DNA of 64,000 nucleotides, taken from assembly GCA_035255485.1 (NCBI GenBank), contig DATEZO010000181.1, positions 4,545-68,544 on the forward strand, written 5' to 3'. This document shows, one piece after another, positions 44,113 to 52,009 of this stretch. The translations under genes were made by a program, and so were the position numbers. The notes below the pieces were generated by a model, which had not been told where the DNA came from, made no database searches, and saw only the letters and a program-made list of their open reading frames with translations. Source of the stretch: DATEZO01 sp035255485 (GTDB lineage: Bacteria > Pseudomonadota > Gammaproteobacteria > Burkholderiales > Burkholderiaceae_D). Numbering within the stretch: position 1 is the first letter of the stretch; every line of letters starts with the position of its first letter.

Positions 44113-44390
44113 GAGGAAATATCGGCGAAAACGTCGATATGGCGAACGCCATCGATCAGCGTATCGAGTTTTGCCTCGGCGGCGGCAGACGCCAGATCCT
44201 TTTCAAAATCCGACGGGGCGTCCAGATAGACTTCCATCCAGGTATGCCATCCATTTTCCGGTTCGGGGCGGCGCTTGAGCGCGGCCTTGACGCCGCGGCT
44301 GTTTGCCAGCGCCTGCTGCATGCCGGTGACCCTGACTTGCAGCGTTTGCTCCTGTTCGCAGCGCACGCGGTAATAAACGTACAGATCCAT
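44103..44390 (-). CDS. DUF4936-family protein
   Basis: A 95-residue protein opening MDLYVYYRVRCEQEQTLQVRV and containing RPEPENGWHTWMEVYLDAP, matching the DUF4936 family of betaproteobacteria as I recall it. It resembles small alpha-beta ferredoxin-like domains. The function is unknown. It is encoded between ygfZ and the TANGO2-like gene, all on the minus strand, with an overlap downstream. Confidence 0.85.
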   Translation of the reverse strand: MDLYVYYRVRCEQEQTLQVRVTGMQQALANSRGVKAALKRRPEPENGWHTWMEVYLDAPSDFEKDLASAAAEAKLDTLIDGVRHIDVFADISSCA

Positions 44391-44428
44391 TTTGCGTCCT
44401 CCTTGCGTCTATTCCGCGCAATTGCGCA

Positions 44429-45448
44429 TCAGACCGGGTCTGTCACTGGATAAGGCAAAGGCTGGAACTGCAGCGCTGCGCCGGTGGCAGAACCTAAATG
44501 TACCGTGCCGGCATCAACCGCGGTGATTTTCATTTCTACCAGACAGGCGCTCTCGTTTTGTGAAGTACGCTCTGCATTGACGACCATGCCGCAAGGTTGT
44601 TCCGGGTCCGCCGCCGAGAACACCTCCATGCCGGGACGCGCATCCTGTCCTGCGATCAAAGCCAGGAACATCCTGCGCTTGAGCTTTCCGAGATACTGGC
44701 TGCGCGCGACAATTTCCTGGCCGGGATAGCAGCCTTTCTTGAAATTCACGCCGCCAATCAATTCAAAATTGATCATCTGCGGTACGAACTGTTCCTGTGT
44801 CGCCTGCGTGATGCGGGGAATGCCCGCACGGATGTCGGAAAGCCGCCACGCGCTGGCATCGGTCGGCTGCAATGCAGCGGCAAGTTCTGGCCATGCTTTT
44901 TCCGCCACATCCTGTACGGTGATCCATTGATAACGCGGGCTATTACCGGCATCCGCGACACGGATTAATGTGCCGGCATCGGCATGGACGACCGTATAAG
45001 GCGATGCCGGCAACGCGGGAAACCATGGCGACAATGCGGCGGCGGCCCTGGCGCCAGCCAGGCCAAGAACGACATGCGAGTCGGTCGCATCGCTCAGCTT
45101 GGCCTTGGCGCGCAGTACAAACATCTGCAGGCGTTTCTGGATCGCCGGCTGGATCTCGTGCGGCAGTTGCAGCATGATGCCATCCGTCGATTTCCACATC
45201 AGGAAGGTTGCCAGCAATCGCCCCTTGGGCGTGCAATAACCGGCCAGCCGTGCCTCGGTCGGTGTCAGGCGCTCGACATCATTGGTAATCTGGTTATGCA
45301 GGAAATGCGCCGCATCATCGCCGGCCAGGGCAATCAGCCCCAGATCGGTTAGCGGGGCAATGAAATCGGTCTCGGGAGCCGGCGCTGCATCCGGATTCTT
45401 CCCCTGTTCAGTCAAAGATTGCATCCAGGTATTCATATATCCAGTCAT
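44429..45448 (-). CDS. ygfZ: Folate-binding Fe-S cluster repair/tRNA modification protein YgfZ
   Basis: A 339-residue GcvT-like protein. The diagnostic K-GCYPGQE motif is present as KKGCYPGQEIVARSQYLGK; the cysteine is the residue needed for function. YgfZ supports MiaB-type and other Fe-S enzymes with tetrahydrofolate. ATG at 45448 or 45436 could start it. It is divergent from mltG, as in many betaproteobacteria. Confidence 0.93.
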   Translation of the reverse strand: MTGYMNTWMQSLTEQGKNPDAAPAPETDFIAPLTDLGLIALAGDDAAHFLHNQITNDVERLTPTEARLAGYCTPKGRLLATFLMWKSTDGIMLQLPHEIQPAIQKRLQMFVLRAKAKLSDATDSHVVLGLAGARAAAALSPWFPALPASPYTVVHADAGTLIRVADAGNSPRYQWITVQDVAEKAWPELAAALQPTDASAWRLSDIRAGIPRITQATQEQFVPQMINFELIGGVNFKKGCYPGQEIVARSQYLGKLKRRMFLALIAGQDARPGMEVFSAADPEQPCGMVVNAERTSQNESACLVEMKITAVDAGTVHLGSATGAALQFQPLPYPVTDPV

Positions 45449-45546
45449 AAAATCAGGTTATTTTTAATTCCGCTATTATCATTATGGGTTGATTATAGTG
45501 GCGTCATGAAAATACGTCAGATCTCGCTTCAAAATTTGCTCAGGAC

Positions 45547-46536
45547 ATGGATTTGGTAAAAAAGATCATTCTTCTCATTACGCTGGTTGCCTTGCTCGCT
45601 GCCGGCAGCATGGCCTACTGGGCGGTGCAACCGATCATTGGGCAAGACCGCGAACCCATGGAGTTTTCAATCGAGGCCGGGAGCGGACTGAAAGGCGCAA
45701 CCGGGCAGATTGCGGATGCCGGCGTCCCGGTGAATCCGTTTTTACTGGGAGTGCTGGCGCGCGCTACCGGCAAAAGCGCCCGGCTGAAGGCGGGCAGCTA
45801 TGAACTGAAACCGGGCACCACGCCCTTGAAACTGATTGAGCAACTGGTGCGCGGGGAATTCGCACAAGAGTCGCTGGTGGTCATCGAGGGGTGGACGTTT
45901 CGGCAAATGCGCAAGGCAATCGCGCAGCATCCCGCATTGAAGCATGACACCGTACAATTGTCAGACAAGGAACTGCTTGCCAGAATAACGCCTGACTATG
46001 CATTCCCGGAGGGGCTGTTTTTTCCGGATACCTATCTGTTCGCCAAGGGATCGAGCGATTTGCAGATTTACAGGCAGGCGTACTCCCTTCTGAAAAAAAG
46101 ACTGGCCGAAGGATGGGAAAAGCGCGACCCGGTGCTGCCTTATAAAAGCCCGTATGAAGCATTGATCATGGCATCCATTGTGGAAAAGGAAACCGGACAG
46201 AAATCGGAACGCGACATGATTGCCGGCGTATTCATCAATCGACTGAAGCTCGGCATGCTATTGCAAACCGATCCGACGGTGATTTACGGCATGGGTGAAA
46301 AATATCAGGGGCAGATCCGCAAGCGCGATCTGCTTGCGGATACACCCTACAATACCTATACGCGCGTCGGGCTGCCGCCGACTCCGATTGCATTGCCGAG
46401 CGCTGCATCACTGGCCGCAGCGTTGAACCCGGCCAGGACCAAGGCGCTATATTTTGTTTCGCGCGGCGATGGCACCAGCCATTTTTCGGCGAGCCTGGAC
46501 GATCATAACCGCGCCGTCAACAAGTATCAGCGCTAA
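45547..46536 (+). CDS. mltG: Endolytic transglycosylase MltG
   Basis: A 329-residue inner-membrane protein with one N-terminal span (IILLITLVALLAAGSMAYWAV) and a YceG domain. The catalytic Glu lies in ASIVEKETGQKSERDMIAGVFINRL, followed by MLLQTDPTVIYG and YNTYTRVGLPPTPIALPS. MltG cuts nascent glycan strands and limits their length. tmk and holB follow in the conserved order. Confidence 0.95.
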   Translation: MDLVKKIILLITLVALLAAGSMAYWAVQPIIGQDREPMEFSIEAGSGLKGATGQIADAGVPVNPFLLGVLARATGKSARLKAGSYELKPGTTPLKLIEQLVRGEFAQESLVVIEGWTFRQMRKAIAQHPALKHDTVQLSDKELLARITPDYAFPEGLFFPDTYLFAKGSSDLQIYRQAYSLLKKRLAEGWEKRDPVLPYKSPYEALIMASIVEKETGQKSERDMIAGVFINRLKLGMLLQTDPTVIYGMGEKYQGQIRKRDLLADTPYNTYTRVGLPPTPIALPSAASLAAALNPARTKALYFVSRGDGTSHFSASLDDHNRAVNKYQR

Positions 46537-46583
46537 AACCATGTTCCCTATTCATTTCCCGATTTCATTCCATTCGCCTCTAC

Positions 46584-47192
46584 ATGACGCCAGGTAAATT
46601 CATCACCTTCGAAGGCATTGACGGTGCGGGCAAATCCACGCACCTGGCATTTGCCGCCAACTGGCTGCACGACCGCGGCAAGACCGTGATTACTACCCGC
46701 GAACCTGGCGGTACGGTGTTGGGCGAGAAACTGCGCGAACTCCTGCTGCATGAAAAAATGCACCTGGAAACCGAGGCGCTACTGATGTTCGCCGCCCGGC
46801 GCGAGCATCTGGCACAAGTGATCGAGCCGGCGCTGATGCGCGGCGATGTCGTGATATCGGACCGGTTTACGGATGCCACCTTTGCCTACCAGGGCGGCGG
46901 ACGCAAGCTGGATCTGGAAAAACTGGCGATCCTGGAAAAATGGGTACATCCTCATCTGCAGCCGGACCTGACGCTATTGTTCGATGTACCTTTGGATGTG
47001 GCCCGAATGCGACTTGATGCGAGCCGGGCGCTGGACAAGTTCGAGCAGGAAAGGGAGGATTTCTTTGCGGCGACGCGTGCGGAATATCTGCGGCGGGCAG
47101 CGCAGTTTCCTGAGAGATTTCGCATTATCGACTCGACACAGTCGATTGACAAGACCCGGAAATTAATTGAGGAAATTCTTGTAACAATATGA
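46584..47192 (+). CDS. tmk: Thymidylate kinase
   Basis: A 202-residue kinase that phosphorylates dTMP to dTDP. The P-loop FEGIDGAGKSTH, the REPGGT motif, the DRFTDATFAYQGGGR region and the Q/E-rich LID near RALDKFEQEREDFF are all present. It lies between mltG and holB, the usual location. Confidence 0.97.
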   Translation: MTPGKFITFEGIDGAGKSTHLAFAANWLHDRGKTVITTREPGGTVLGEKLRELLLHEKMHLETEALLMFAARREHLAQVIEPALMRGDVVISDRFTDATFAYQGGGRKLDLEKLAILEKWVHPHLQPDLTLLFDVPLDVARMRLDASRALDKFEQEREDFFAATRAEYLRRAAQFPERFRIIDSTQSIDKTRKLIEEILVTI

Positions 47193-47255
47193 ATCAAAAG
47201 AATAAATTGAATATCAAGATGTTACTTTGAAAATGATTTCCAGATTTGGATACGC

Positions 47256-48296
47256 ATGATTGAGCCGATTTATCCCTGGCACGAAACCGTTTGGACGCAG
47301 CTTCAACAATTGCGTGAGCGGTTGCCGCACGCCATTTTGTTTCATGGTCCGGAAGGGATTGGAAAAACGGGATTTGCCGAACGCTTCGCGCAATCGCTGC
47401 TATGTGAAACGCCGGATGCCACCGGGCATGCCTGTGGCCGATGCGCCTCCTGCGGCTGGTTCGCGCAGTACAGCCATCCTGATTACCGGCGTGTGCGACC
47501 GGAAGCACTGGATGAAGACGCCGGCATGGAGAGCGCAGAAGGAGGCGATGCCGGCGATTCCGGCAAAGCCGCAAAATCGACAAAAACGCCATCGCGGGAA
47601 ATCAGGGTCGATCAGATCCGGGCCTTGGCCGATTTCATGAATATCTCGACGCACCGGCAAGGCATGCGCGTGGTGATGCTGTATCCGGCCGAAGCGCTGA
47701 ATACGGTTGCCGCGAATGCGCTGCTCAAAACCCTGGAAGAGCCGCCACCGCATACCATGTACCTGCTGGTATCGAACAGCCTGGATCGGTTGTTGCCGAC
47801 GATCCTGTCGCGTTGCCGCAAATTCGCCCTGACCATGCCATTGTACGAGGAAGCGTTGCGCTGGCTGGAAACGCAACAGGTCGTCGATGCAGATAGCTGG
47901 CTGGCACAGCAGGGTGGCGCACCGCTTGCCGCGCTCGCATCGGCGCAGGCCGGCACGCGGGACGGGATGGAGGATCTGTTGCGCCAGCTTGCGCAACCAG
48001 GCGCCGAGGGCATGCTTAAAATCGCTGATCGCCTGCAGAAAGTTCCTGTGGCCGACCTGGTCGCCTGGCAGCAGCGTTGGTTATATGATGTATTCTCATT
48101 CAAGTTTGCGGGAAGAATCCGGTATTATCCGCGTTATCGGAAAGAACTGGCCGCACTGGCGGCGCGTGCCAATGCCAGCGCATTACTGCACGCGATCAAG
48201 GTAACCAATGAACGCCGTGCGATAGCCAGCCATCCGTTGGCGGCCAAATTATTCATAGAAGACATGCTGCTGGAATATTCGATGCTTTTTTCATGA
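47256..48296 (+). CDS. holB: DNA polymerase III subunit delta'
   Basis: A 346-residue clamp-loader subunit. It keeps a P-loop-like GPEGIGKTGFAERFAQ, the zinc-binding cysteines in CGRCASCGWFAQYSHPDY, and the sensor LKTLEEPPPHTMYLL plus SRCRKF. A ~35-residue acidic/Gly/Ser linker (around EGGDAGDSGKAAKST) before REIRVDQIRALADF is longer than in E. coli. Its stop overlaps a possible pilZ start (ATGA). Confidence 0.95.
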   Translation: MIEPIYPWHETVWTQLQQLRERLPHAILFHGPEGIGKTGFAERFAQSLLCETPDATGHACGRCASCGWFAQYSHPDYRRVRPEALDEDAGMESAEGGDAGDSGKAAKSTKTPSREIRVDQIRALADFMNISTHRQGMRVVMLYPAEALNTVAANALLKTLEEPPPHTMYLLVSNSLDRLLPTILSRCRKFALTMPLYEEALRWLETQQVVDADSWLAQQGGAPLAALASAQAGTRDGMEDLLRQLAQPGAEGMLKIADRLQKVPVADLVAWQQRWLYDVFSFKFAGRIRYYPRYRKELAALAARANASALLHAIKVTNERRAIASHPLAAKLFIEDMLLEYSMLFS

Positions 48297-48307
48297 AGGG
48301 TGTTGCC

Positions 48308-48700
48308 ATGTCCGGTGTTTCTGCAAATGTACCAGCAATCAATAGCGATGCGGCTTCGGTCGTACGGCCGTCTGTCCTGTCATTGCCAATCAAGGAAAAA
48401 TCCGCACTTTATGCCGCTTATATGCCGTTTTTGACGAATGGCGGCATTTTCGTGCCTACCAGCAAATCGTACAAGATGGGGGATGAAATCTATCTCATCC
48501 TGACATTGATGGGTGACCCGGTAAAATATCCGATTGCCGGCAAAATCGTGTGGTTGACGCCAGCCGGCGTCAACAATAACAAGGTGCAGGGCATCGGCGT
48601 CCAGTTTTCTTCTGATGAGAGCGGGCAGCGTGTCAAGCAGCGGATTGAAGAACTGCTGGGCGCGGCATTGGGCTCTTCCCGCACGAACTACACTTTATAA
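48308..48700 (+). CDS. pilZ: PilZ-domain protein (type IV pilus type)
   Basis: A 130-residue PilZ-fold protein needed for type IV pilus assembly in related bacteria. LSLPIKEKSALYAAYMPFLTNGGIFVPTS and GDEIYLILTLMGDP are typical of the pilus PilZ subgroup. The c-di-GMP motif RxxxR near the N-terminus is absent, so it probably does not bind c-di-GMP. ATG at 48308 follows GAAGGG; an ATG at 48293 overlapping the holB stop is the alternative. Confidence 0.92.
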   Translation: MSGVSANVPAINSDAASVVRPSVLSLPIKEKSALYAAYMPFLTNGGIFVPTSKSYKMGDEIYLILTLMGDPVKYPIAGKIVWLTPAGVNNNKVQGIGVQFSSDESGQRVKQRIEELLGAALGSSRTNYTL

Positions 48701-48708
48701 ACGGTCAC

Positions 48709-49206
48709 ATGTCCTATTCGCATCGCCTCGCCACGTTCGATGACTTGCCTGCCATTGTTTCTATCTACAACAGCACCATTCCCTCACGCCGGGTAACTGC
48801 CGATACCGAGCCGGTCAGCATCGAATCGCGCCATGCCTGGTTTGCCCACCATACCCCCGACAGGCGCCCGCTGTGGGTTGCGGAAACGGAAGGGCAGATC
48901 GCCGGCTGGCTATCGTATTCGAACTTTTACGGCCGGCCGGCGTATTCCGGCACAGCCGAGCTATCGATCTATCTGCACGAGGCGGCGCGCGGCAAAGGAT
49001 TGGGGCGATATTTTCTGACCCAGGCGATCGCATTTGCGCCGGAAATCCAGGTGCATACCCTGCTCGGTTTCATTTTCGGGCACAACGAACCGAGCTTGCG
49101 CCTGTTTGAAGCATTCGACTTCGAGCGCTGGGCGACCATGCCGCGGGTAGCGAATCTGGATGGGATTGAACGCGATCTGATCATCCTTGGCAAACGGGTG
49201 ACGTAA
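48709..49206 (+). CDS. GNAT-family N-acetyltransferase
   Basis: A 165-residue acetyltransferase similar to the phosphinothricin-acetyltransferase group. Acetyl-CoA-binding motif A is AARGKGLGRYFLTQAI, and RHAWFAHHTPDRRPLWVAE and the late GHNEPSLRLFEAFDFERWATMP fit that group. Its substrate is unknown. It starts eight bases after pilZ and probably shares its transcript. Confidence 0.88.
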   Translation: MSYSHRLATFDDLPAIVSIYNSTIPSRRVTADTEPVSIESRHAWFAHHTPDRRPLWVAETEGQIAGWLSYSNFYGRPAYSGTAELSIYLHEAARGKGLGRYFLTQAIAFAPEIQVHTLLGFIFGHNEPSLRLFEAFDFERWATMPRVANLDGIERDLIILGKRVT

Positions 49207-49309
49207 GGTTCGTTATCCGTTTCGGCACGCTGGTCGGGATGACCGGCAGCCTATAGACAGCCTATTCTCATGCGCTTGCAAACATCGCCGGCAGCGTACA
49301 ATATCCTTC

Positions 49310-50089
49310 ATGTATATTGATTCCCATTGTCATATCGATTTTCCGGAGCTGGCGGAACGGCTGCCGGAAATTTTCAGCAAGATGGCTGAAAACAAGGTAA
49401 GCCATGCGCTCTGCGTATCGGTGGATCTGCCTGATTTTCCGCATGTTCTTGCTCTCGCAAAACAGTATCCCCAGATCTATGCTTCGGTCGGCGTACACCC
49501 GGACTACGAGGACACGCCGGAACCGGACGTGCAGCAACTGATCCGGCTTTCCGACCATCCTAAAGTTGTCGCGATCGGTGAAACGGGCCTCGATTATTAC
49601 CGACTGCAAGGTGATCTGGAATGGCAGCGCGAGCGTTTCCGCACGCATATCCGCGCCTCCAGGGCAACCGGCAAACCGCTGATCGTTCATACCCGGTCCG
49701 CGCCGGAAGACACGATTCGCATCATGCGCGAAGAAGGCGCAGGAACCGATGCCGGCGGTGCCGGCGGCGTGATGCATTGTTTTACCGAATCCCTCGATGT
49801 GGCGCAGGCAGCCATGGCGATGGGGTTTTATATTTCCTTCTCTGGCATTGTCACCTTCAAAAGTGCCAGGGCACTGCAAGCGGTCGCGCTGGTAGTGCCG
49901 CTTGAGCGCATGCTGATTGAAACCGATTCACCTTATCTGGCGCCGGTGCCACATCGCGGAAAAATGAATGAGCCGGGCCTGGTGTGCCATGTGGCGGAAT
50001 TTCTGGCGAAACTGAAGGGTATTCCGCTGGAACAGGTTGCGCGTCAGACTACCGAAAATTTTTTTGACTTGTTCAGGATTGTGCCGTGA
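49310..50089 (+). CDS. TatD-family metal-dependent hydrolase
   Basis: A 259-residue TIM-barrel nuclease. Metal ligands are in DSHCHIDF (HxH), GETGLDYYR, PLIVHTRSA, GVMHCFTES and IETDSPYLAP. TatD proteins are 3'-5' exonucleases or D-tyrosyl-type hydrolases. It follows the conserved holB-pilZ block (here with an acetyltransferase inserted). Confidence 0.93.
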   Translation: MYIDSHCHIDFPELAERLPEIFSKMAENKVSHALCVSVDLPDFPHVLALAKQYPQIYASVGVHPDYEDTPEPDVQQLIRLSDHPKVVAIGETGLDYYRLQGDLEWQRERFRTHIRASRATGKPLIVHTRSAPEDTIRIMREEGAGTDAGGAGGVMHCFTESLDVAQAAMAMGFYISFSGIVTFKSARALQAVALVVPLERMLIETDSPYLAPVPHRGKMNEPGLVCHVAEFLAKLKGIPLEQVARQTTENFFDLFRIVP

Positions 50090-50096
50090 TGCCGCC

Positions 50097-50786
50097 ATGC
50101 CGGACATGCTGAGAAACAGAAATAGATCCGACCGCCGGCGCATCCTTTCGTGCGGCGTACTGCTATTTGCGGGAAGCCTTGCGATGCCAGCGCTGGCAGG
50201 GGCCTACGATGATTTCTTTCGCGCGGTGAAGGTCGATAACGCCGACGCCATCAGGACGCTGCTGCAGCGCGGGCTCGATCCTAATCTGATTGAAGCCGGA
50301 CGCGGCGATACCGGGCTGATTCTCGCCTTGCGCGAAGATTCCATGAAGGTATTCGACGTCCTTCTCAACGCCCGCGACATCGATCTGGAGGCGAAATCCC
50401 GCAACGGCGACACGGCGCTGATGCTTGCTGCCTACAAGAAAAACCAGCCCGCAGTGGAGGCGCTGCTGGCCAAGGGCGCCGAGGTCAATCGGCCTGGCTG
50501 GACTGCGTTGCACTATGCCGCGGCCATCGGCAGCAACGAGATCGTGCAGATTCTGCTGGATAACTATGCCTATATCGATGCCGAATCACCGAACAAGACC
50601 ACCCCGATCATGATGGCGGCGCGTGGCGGCCATATCATGACGGTCAAATTGCTGCTCGATCAGGGTGCCGATGCAACGTTGAAAAACGAGCTGGGCATGA
50701 CAGCAATCGATTTCGCAGTCCAATTCGGCTATCAGGATATTGCCGAAGGATTGGCCTGGCGGCTATCCAGAGCCGGCAAGCAATAG
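50097..50786 (+). CDS. Exported ankyrin-repeat protein
   Basis: A 229-residue protein with a signal peptide (RRRILSCGVLLFAGSLAMPALAGA) and about five ankyrin repeats over residues ~40-220. Visible repeat cores are GDTALMLAAYKKN, GWTALHYAAAIGSN, KTTPIMMAARGGH and GMTAIDFAVQFGY. It likely acts as a periplasmic protein-binding scaffold. It begins eight bases after tatD and is a frequent neighbour of tatD in this order. Confidence 0.88.
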   Translation: MPDMLRNRNRSDRRRILSCGVLLFAGSLAMPALAGAYDDFFRAVKVDNADAIRTLLQRGLDPNLIEAGRGDTGLILALREDSMKVFDVLLNARDIDLEAKSRNGDTALMLAAYKKNQPAVEALLAKGAEVNRPGWTALHYAAAIGSNEIVQILLDNYAYIDAESPNKTTPIMMAARGGHIMTVKLLLDQGADATLKNELGMTAIDFAVQFGYQDIAEGLAWRLSRAGKQ

Positions 50787-51045
50787 CGCCTGGTTCCCAA
50801 TCAATTGCAATGCGTGCAGGGGGACGATTGTTCCAATGCAATCATCGGTTCCTGATGGTATTTCATATGGAAAATTACCTTTTGAGTTGGGTTTCCCATT
50901 GGCAAAATGCGTTCTCCAAACTGTAAGTTTTTGAAACATTGATGAAACTGTAAGGCGATTGACAGGTCAGATTTTGGTGTACTTTCTATCCGCCTGAATG
51001 GCGGAGGCTGAACATGACGGTCTTGACTTTATCTATGGAGAAACC

Positions 51046-51744
51046 ATGAAGAAGATATCCCAGGCAGTATTCATTTCCTTGCTTTCAATGGCAGGCACAA
51101 CGTTTGCCCAAAGTACATCGAGTGACGTAACAACCAGCACCGATCCGGCAAAGGCGGCAGAAGTAGAGCAAAAAGCACAGGATATCCAGTCACGCCAGCA
51201 GAGCGCAACAGATTCAACAGGTGCATCGTCAACCAAATCGAGCAAGACCAAGAGCGCAAAGCGGAAATCCAAAAAGAAACATGTTGCAAAGGCAAAAAGT
51301 GCAACTCCTGGCAGTACCGGCAGCAGTAGCAGTAGCGGCGTGAGCGGCTCCGGCACAAAGGACAGTTCTGGCGCCAGCGGCAGTCCCAGCACGGGCGGTA
51401 GCACCGGTTCGAGCGATACTTCCGGTTCTACGAGCATGCCGGGTTCGACCAGTACGCCAGGTTCGACCAGCACGCCAAGTTCGACCAGTACGCCAGGTTC
51501 GACCAGTACGCCGAGTTCCAGTGGTACTTCTGGTTCCAGCATGGGCGGCAGCTCTGGCTCCAGCGATAGCGGAAGCTATGGTGCAGGTGGCAGTTCTGGC
51601 TCAAGTGGCACTTCCGGTTCCGGCAGTACAGGTTCCAGCCCCAGCCCCGGCATGGATAGTTCCCCGGGTGCCAGCGGGACTTCCGGCAGTGGATCTTCAA
51701 GCACTGTTCCTCCCTCCAGCACAACCGGCACAACCAATAAATAA
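51046..51744 (+). CDS. Secreted Ser/Gly/Thr-rich low-complexity protein
   Basis: A 232-residue protein with a clear signal peptide (MKKISQAVFISLLSMAGTTFAQ). The middle is very Lys/Ser/Ala-rich (SKTKSAKRKSKKKHVAKAK) and the C-terminal ~140 residues are almost only Ser, Gly, Thr and Pro, with an 18-bp tandem repeat inside. I do not recognise a family. The intrinsic disorder suggests a cell-surface, matrix or stress role, but this is inference. The start MKKISQ at 51046 is used; an in-frame ATG 48 bases upstream would bury the signal peptide. Confidence 0.75.
   Translation: MKKISQAVFISLLSMAGTTFAQSTSSDVTTSTDPAKAAEVEQKAQDIQSRQQSATDSTGASSTKSSKTKSAKRKSKKKHVAKAKSATPGSTGSSSSSGVSGSGTKDSSGASGSPSTGGSTGSSDTSGSTSMPGSTSTPGSTSTPSSTSTPGSTSTPSSSGTSGSSMGGSSGSSDSGSYGAGGSSGSSGTSGSGSTGSSPSPGMDSSPGASGTSGSGSSSTVPPSSTTGTTNK
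51424..51513 (+). repeat. 18-bp tandem repeat, five units
   Basis: Five successive 18-base units of the type GGTTCGACCAGTACGCCA encode GSTSTP-like hexapeptides (GSTSMP, GSTSTP, GSTSTP, SSTSTP, GSTSTP). Units differ at few positions, so copy-number change by slippage is possible without frameshift. Confidence 0.85.
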
Positions 51745-52009
51745 GCAGCTTCACGCATGTTTATCGGCAGCAATCAATGGCGGGTGCTTTGCCGTTGATT
51801 GCTGGCCGAAAGGCAGGGTGCAGCAATTGCCGGCATCTTAAAAATACCCTGCATATCTTGATTCCCGGCGTGTTGCATCCTGACCGCCGTCAGTACTGCT
51901 GCGCGTGGCGCAACTTCCAGATTATCTGTTTTACCGCTTCGACATCGCCTGCGTTATGATGCAGCAATATCATTCTTGATCGCGCCTGCCGTCAGTCGCC
52001 GAAATTCCG

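Noticed and set aside
51424..51513. Regular repeats considered as a CRISPR array
   Set aside because: Units are 18 bp, contiguous, in frame and inside a gene; there are no spacers.
51838..51860. AAAATACCCTGCATATC after the Ser-rich gene, like the start of the 74-nt element
   Set aside because: Only the first block matches; no GTATTTT or ATACTCCCC follows at the right distance.
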